This document shows positions 59,160 to 64,000 of a stretch of 64,000 nucleotides of DNA, piece by piece. The translations under genes and the position numbers were made by a program. Source of the stretch: Cryphonectria parasitica EP155 (taxonomy: Eukaryota; Ascomycota; Sordariomycetes; Diaporthales; Cryphonectriaceae); contig NW_024468916.1 in the NCBI RefSeq assembly GCF_011745365.1, positions 1,595,630 to 1,659,629 on the forward strand. The letters are read 5' to 3'. Under the pieces are notes generated by a model. It made no database searches and was not told the origin of the DNA. It saw nothing but the letters and a program-made list of their open reading frames with translations. How positions within the stretch are numbered: position 1 is the stretch's first letter; every line of letters begins with the position of its first letter.

Positions 59160-60390
59160 TTACCCTCCACACCTCTCCCATATCTCCAACCCCGTAAGCC
59201 ACGTAGAGACAACCATCGCCAACCCCATCGTCCCAGGCTGAACCCTCACCCACCCGACCACACTCCCAGGCAAGGCCAGGTCCAGCAGGTCCGCCACACA
59301 CCTTCTAGCAATCCTGAACCCTCTCGTCCTGATCTCCCTCTTCCACGCCTTCCTACCCTCCCTCCGCCGGTGCACAAACCGCCGCATTTTCTCACGCATC
59401 TTCTCCCACTCCTCCATCTCCGCCTCGGGTTTCCTCTCCCACGCCCAGTACTCCTCGCCAGTCTGCGGCACCGGCCCGTACGCCACGAGCTTCACCACCT
59501 TCACCAGGCCTGCTGTGAGTCCGCACAGCAACGAGAAGAACCAGAACCGCTGGCCCTCGACGTGCAGGACTGTGGTCCAGTGCAAACCCCAGAGCCGGAG
59601 GCCGGGAAGCTCGAGCGCGTCCACGAGCGTGAGGGTCTCCAGAAGTAAATACATTCCGTTGAACGTGCGGGAGAAGATGTCCAACCAGGCCTCTACGGGG
59701 ATCTTGTTGGGGTCTTGGGGTTTGCCGTGGTGGTGATGATGGTGGTGGTGGTGCTTGCAATTACACGTACGCTTGGGCTGCTGGGCTGGTGGCGTTGATT
59801 CTGCTTCTACACCTTGGTCTGTATCGGCGGCAGCGTCAGGGCTCACACCTGGAGCCACAGTCTGATCTTGTTCTACCTGGCTCTCATCAATGCCATTGCT
59901 TTTCTCACCACCACCAGTGACCTCAGGACTATTAGTAATAGCCGGGTCCAAAGGTGCAACAGGCGTGGGCGTCAGCGCCGGCTTCGAGGCGTAGAACGAC
60001 GTGTAAATCAAATGAGCCGCATGGAAGGCCTCCAAGAACCGAAACATCCGGAAGAAGCGCCTCGCGAGGGCCACTTTACCCCGAAGCGAGGTCAGCGCGG
60101 CGAGGTCAGCGCTCCGGGGCTCGATCCAGACGTGGCGGTTGCCCAGGGCGACGAGTTTGGCGAAACTGCTCGTCAGGAGAGGCTGTGACAAGACAACCAT
60201 CACGATAGCTTGGACCATTCGCAGTATCCTCTCGATGCCGGCTTTGATGAAGTAGATATGTGCGTTAGGGTCGTTTTAGACTGTCTGAGGTCACCTGTGA
60301 TATATGGAAACAGGACTCACCAGCATCAGTACCGAAGCGGATGAACTGCTCCAAGGTCGATGGAGCGACTGCCACCGTTTGCTCAGCCAT
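59160..60390 (-). CDS. pex11: Peroxisomal membrane biogenesis protein PEX11-like
   Basis: Two exons on the minus strand, 60390-60321 and 60241-59160, give 383 residues. The short first exon encodes MAEQTVAVAPSTLEQFIRFG and the splice restores the family helix FGTDA-AGIERILRMVQ. Other PEX11 features are the FRMFRFLEAFHAA amphipathic region (about 85-100) and the long C-terminal helical part. PEX11 proteins bend and elongate the peroxisome membrane before division. Between residues about 110 and 205 sits a disordered insertion with an unusual CNCK followed by nine His, a possible metal-binding patch. At 383 residues it is longer than the usual 230-280, so it may belong to the PEX11C-type branch of filamentous fungi. 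Confidence 0.86.
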
Positions 60391-60969
60391 TTCGCCGTTC
60401 AAAGCGCTCACTTGAAAGTGCAGCTTGAATATTGGCAGGTCTGATCTGAGCAAGAGAAGAATAGTAATTTCCGAAAAGGAAGAATGCCGGTCGCGGCGGA
60501 AGATGCATTTAGGTATATTTGTCAGGAGTGAGACGGAAAGTACGCAGCTGTCAGAATGCTGCCCTGGTCGGAACGGCGCAGCCAGGATGCAGCGGCTTCG
60601 GTCCACAGTGAAAAGCACTCACTAGTCAGCAGCATAGTACTATCTCACTTCGTAATTTCGTGGTCACGGTCACTCATATTCCCCTTCATGCCTACTGTAA
60701 TGGGTGGCAGACAATGTGTTACGGCATATCTCCGGTTTTCATCATGTCGGGCGAAAATTTTCAATTAAATGGTCCAAAGACCAGACCGGTGCATCACTTG
60801 TTGAAGAAAAATACAATACATTCCCAATGGAAGAAGATGGGCAAGGATCCAATATACAGTTCGATCATTTATTCTTTTTCGAAAAACCACGCATGCAACG
60901 CCAGTGCCTGCGAAACCAGTCTAACTATCATCCCCTCTCCCTTCCCCCTCCTCCCAAACCACGCAGCCC
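60391..60969. other. Intergenic between PEX11 and the complex I gene
   Basis: About 580 bp with the PEX11 promoter and the 3' UTR of the complex I gene. No further gene is supported. Confidence 0.5.
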
Positions 60970-62628
60970 TTACTGGCCCGGAGCAACCAAGTGTCCCTGT
61001 GCCCTCGTGTCGTGTGTCCAGCCACCAGCCAGGGCCGAGCCACCAGTCTTCTGGGCGTAATCCTGCATGCGCTTCTCGAGCTCTGGTCGGAAGTGTCGAA
61101 TAAGACCCTGGATGGGCCACGCGAAAGCCTCGCCGAGAGCTATACAAGAACATTAGTATCCTAGTCAAAAGATGAAAGAAGGCACCAGATTATGCAAGAC
61201 TACTTACCACAAATAGTGTGACCCTCAACCTGCTTCGTCAGCTCCTGCAACATATCGATCTCCCTCTCACGACCCATGCCATGCTGGAATCGGCTCATGA
61301 TCTGCTCCGTCCACTTGCTGCCCTCACGACAAGGCGTGCACTGGCCGCAGGATTCGTGGCGGTAGAAGTGAGATAACCGGGCAATGGCACGAACAACATC
61401 GGTGCTCTTGTCCATGACGATGACAGCAGCGGTGCCAAGACCGGACTGACTGTCCTTCAGGCCGTCAAAGTCCATGATCTGGTCATCGCAGATGTGCTTG
61501 GGCAGGATAGGTGTAGACGACCCGCCAGGAATGACGGCCAGCAAGTTGTCCCAGCCTCCACGGACACCGCCGCAGTGCTTCTCCAGCAGCTCCCGCATGG
61601 AGATGCTCATCTCCTCCTCGACAGTGCAGGGGTTGTTGACGTGGCCGCTAATGCAGAACAGCTTGGTGCCCTGATTCCGCTCTCGGCCGAAACCAGCAAA
61701 CCAGCTGCCGCCTCTTCGGCAGATCGTAGGCGCCACTGAGACGGTCTCGACGTTGGCCACAGTCGACGCACAGCCGAACAGACCGATGGCCGCAGGGAAA
61801 GGAGGCTTGAGTCTGGGCTTTCCGGGCTTGCCCTCGAGCGACTCGATCAAGCTGGTCTCCTCGCCGCAGACGTAAGCTCCGGCACCGCGGTGCAGGTACA
61901 CGTCAAAGTCGTAGCCTGAGCCGCACGCGTTCTTGCCGATCAGTCCGTCCGCATAGGCCTCGTTGATAGCCTCCTGCAGGATTGCGGCCTCGTGGTAGAA
62001 CTCGCCGCGGATGTAGATATAGGCAGCAGTAGCGTTCATGGCGCGGCCGGCGACGAGACAGCCTTCGACCAGCTTGTGGGGGTCCTTGCGCATGATCTCA
62101 CGGTCCTTGCAGGTGCCGGGCTCACCCTCGTCTGCGTTGACGACTAGGTAGCGGGGTTTCTTATCGTTCTCCCATCCCTTAGGGTTCATGAAAGACTATG
62201 ATAGAGACAGCAGCCGTCAGTATGTGGGGATGGCTTTTCAAAGTATGCTTCTTGATCATTCAGTATCGATAAGACTTTCGACGTACCCATTTCAGCCCCG
62301 AAGGGAAACCAGCGCCTCCTCTTCCCCGCAGACCCGACGCCTTGATCTCGCCAATGATCCAGTCGTGGCCCTTGAGCAGGATCTCCTTCGTCTTGTGCCA
62401 GTCTCCCATCTTCTTCGCGTGCTTCAGGTCGGGCGGGTAGCGGCCGTACAGGTTCTGGAAGATGCGGTCCTGGTCCTTGAGCCCGCCGTAGTGCCTCTTT
62501 GGTGGGCCATCTTGGACGGTCGCGAAGCCTCGGGCTTGCTGCTGCGTGCCGGTCGCTGCGGGCGCCACAACCCTCGAGAGGGTCTGGGCGGAGACCTTTG
62601 TGGTCGGTGCTGCTGTCCTTGATAACAT
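60970..62628 (-). CDS. nuo51: Mitochondrial complex I 51-kDa subunit (NADH-binding flavoprotein, NDUFV1 homologue)
   Basis: Three exons on the minus strand: 62628-62287, 62195-61208 and 61139-60970, giving 499 residues. The N-terminus ([20 protein letters not shown]) is Arg/Ser/Ala-rich, as for a mitochondrial targeting peptide. The NADH/FMN fold is intact: [54 protein letters not shown]. The N3 iron-sulphur cluster ligands are present in [12 protein letters not shown] plus the later Cys in EGHTIC, which falls at the second splice junction. It accepts electrons from NADH in the matrix arm of complex I. It is divergent from the dynactin-like gene. Confidence 0.97.
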
Positions 62629-63271
62629 CGTGAAGAGATGATGCTTGCCCGGGCGAGCGGTGTCGGTTTGCCAATTGGCGGCAAGTTGTGTCGTCGTGAA
62701 GGGCAATGAGAGCGGCAATTGGGAAAGTCAACGAAGTGTCGAGGTGTAGCGGGTCTCTTTTGGTAACTGCTCGGGTGTGATTGGACAAGAGAGCTTGATG
62801 CAGAGACCTTGTGTATCTGCTTAGCAGACTTGAGCGTGTGTGTAGTGGGTAAATGCTAGTACAGTGAGAACCAGGGTGGCAAGCTCCGTTCGTCGCTCTA
62901 TGTCATAGATTTTCGGCATCGGTACGTACAGTACGTACCGCAGTACCAGACCCCTTGGACTGGCTGAGCGCGCTCTGCGAAGCCAATGCCAGGGTCTCGC
63001 GACGAACCTCCGAGACTGCGCGATGCAGCACAACCTATGCGTTGTGGAGGTTTGAGTTTTGACATTCGCTTGGAAGCAGTCAACACGACCGAACAGAACT
63101 ACTCATCTCGGGTAGGCCCTTCATATGGCCGTCAACAAAGAGCCAGCCACGCGATCATGACCCGATTCTAAACAACCCATCAGGCTAACGATACGCGAAG
63201 CTTCAAGGCTTAGCCACCAAGGCGTCCTTTTCCCCTCCTCTTCCTCCTTCGGCCGTGTAACGACCACCACG
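62629..63271. other. Intergenic: divergent promoters of complex I 51 kDa and dynactin-like gene
   Basis: About 640 bp separate two divergent starts. A short palindromic stretch, ACGTACAGTACGTAC, is visible near 62923-62937. Nothing else is recognised. Confidence 0.5.
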
Positions 63272-64000
63272 ATGTCTTCCTCCACCGCCTCCGCCACCAA
63301 ACGCCACTCTATCCTCCCACCCCTCCGAGACTCCGGCCCCAAAGCCCCCGTCCGCTTCTCCTCCTCCCTCGTCATCGCCGACTCCGCCATCCTGACGGGC
63401 ACCCACACCATCACCCTCCGCACCGAGAGCCTCGTCCACCCGCGGGCCAAGATCGAGTCCCAGATCGGTCCCATCGACGTCGGGAAGCGATGTATCGTGC
63501 AGGAGCGAACACACGTCGGCGCTGTTGCTGCTGCTGCTACCGCCCCCGAGGCTGGTAGCGTCGGCGTCGCGGCCGACGAGGCGCAGGGCGTGACCATATA
63601 TGATTACTGCACCGTACAAGCCGGCGCGGTCGTCGAGGCCGGTGGGACGGTGGTGGGTGAGGGGACCTTGGTGGGTGTTGGCGCGAGGGTTGGGAGGGGC
63701 GCCAGGATTGGGAATGTGAGTTGGCTCCAAAAGAAGTTCTCCCCCCAATATAGATGAAGCTCCTGTGCGCCATGTGCTGCTGGTCTGGTAATGGTGGGAA
63801 GCGTTCCCCGACGCTGACATGAAAATTTACCTATGCTAGTGGTGTACTATCTCCCCACGAACGATTGTCCCCCCAGGCACGCAGATTGACGACTTCACCG
63901 TTGTCTTTAGCAACGGCCAACAGCGGCGCGACAGGCGAGATGTGAAGGACATCAGGAAGAGGCAGCAGATCAGGCAGCTGGAGGTGCTGCAGAAGTTGAT
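63272..64000 (+). CDS. Dynactin subunit 6 (p27)-like protein, 3' end cut by window
   Basis: Two exons seen, 63272-63715 and 63840 to the window edge, in phase 0; 201 residues are visible and the end lies outside. The middle consists of left-handed beta-helix hexapeptide repeats (IGPIDVGKRCIV, VTIYDYCTVQAGAVVEAGG, VGVGARVGRGARIGN), followed across the intron by WCTISPRTIVPPGTQ and DDFTVVFSNGQQRRDRR, the conserved C-terminal part of dynactin p27. With p25 it forms the pointed-end cap of the Arp1 filament of dynactin, used by dynein for nuclear and vesicle transport in hyphae. An Ala-rich insertion (about residues 83-97) interrupts the helix. Confidence 0.82.

Overview
This window is nuclear DNA of a filamentous ascomycete (Pezizomycotina), most likely a Sordariomycete. 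Genes carry few, short introns (about 45-100 nt, GT..AG), exons are GC-rich while spacers are AT-richer, and the gene set is typical of such fungi: LUC7, ARP6, MLP1, PEX11, complex I 51 kDa, a quinate-type permease, a laccase and a CE5 esterase with a CBM1. The species cannot be named from the sequence alone. Exon joins were worked out by hand from splice sites, phase and protein-family continuity.

Layout. 0-4 kb: the 5' end of a GPI16-like gene (minus, running off the left edge), divergent from LUC7, then an RG-rich protein. 4.9-15 kb: a zinc alcohol dehydrogenase convergent with a GH94 glycoside phosphorylase, then a full-size ABCC transporter. 15-24 kb: a Cys-rich, F-box-like protein, a UFD1-like protein with a zinc-rich C-terminus, and ARP6. 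24.8-26.4 kb: an anion/cation-symporter-type MFS permease. 27-29 kb: two divergent, broken kinase-like genes. 29.9-35.3 kb: a Ty1/copia element with identical 134-bp LTRs and a 5-bp target duplication, whose gag-pol frame is interrupted by five stops, all TAG. 35.3-37.3 kb: a quinate-permease-like MFS gene whose stop codon lies about 60 bp from the element. 39.5-47.8 kb: a small secreted protein, a 66-unit GA repeat, a laccase, a DenD-like epimerase/dehydrogenase and an acetylxylan esterase/cutinase-like CE5-CBM1 enzyme. 47.8-51.9 kb: a gene-poor stretch with an intron-containing tRNA-His, partial copies of that tRNA including an inverted one, and a probable decayed LTR. 51.9-64 kb: housekeeping genes MLP1, PEX11, complex I 51 kDa and a dynactin p27-like gene cut by the right edge.

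How the genes relate. The ends are conserved core genes (splicing, chromatin, nuclear pore, peroxisome, respiration, dynactin). The middle (about 24-52 kb) is accessory: transporters, secreted plant-polymer enzymes, pseudogenes and transposon traces. I see no polyketide synthase, NRPS, CRISPR or recognisable secondary-metabolite cluster. The most unusual points are the amber-only interruptions in an otherwise intact, recently inserted copia element and the tRNA-His locus with an inverted partial copy.
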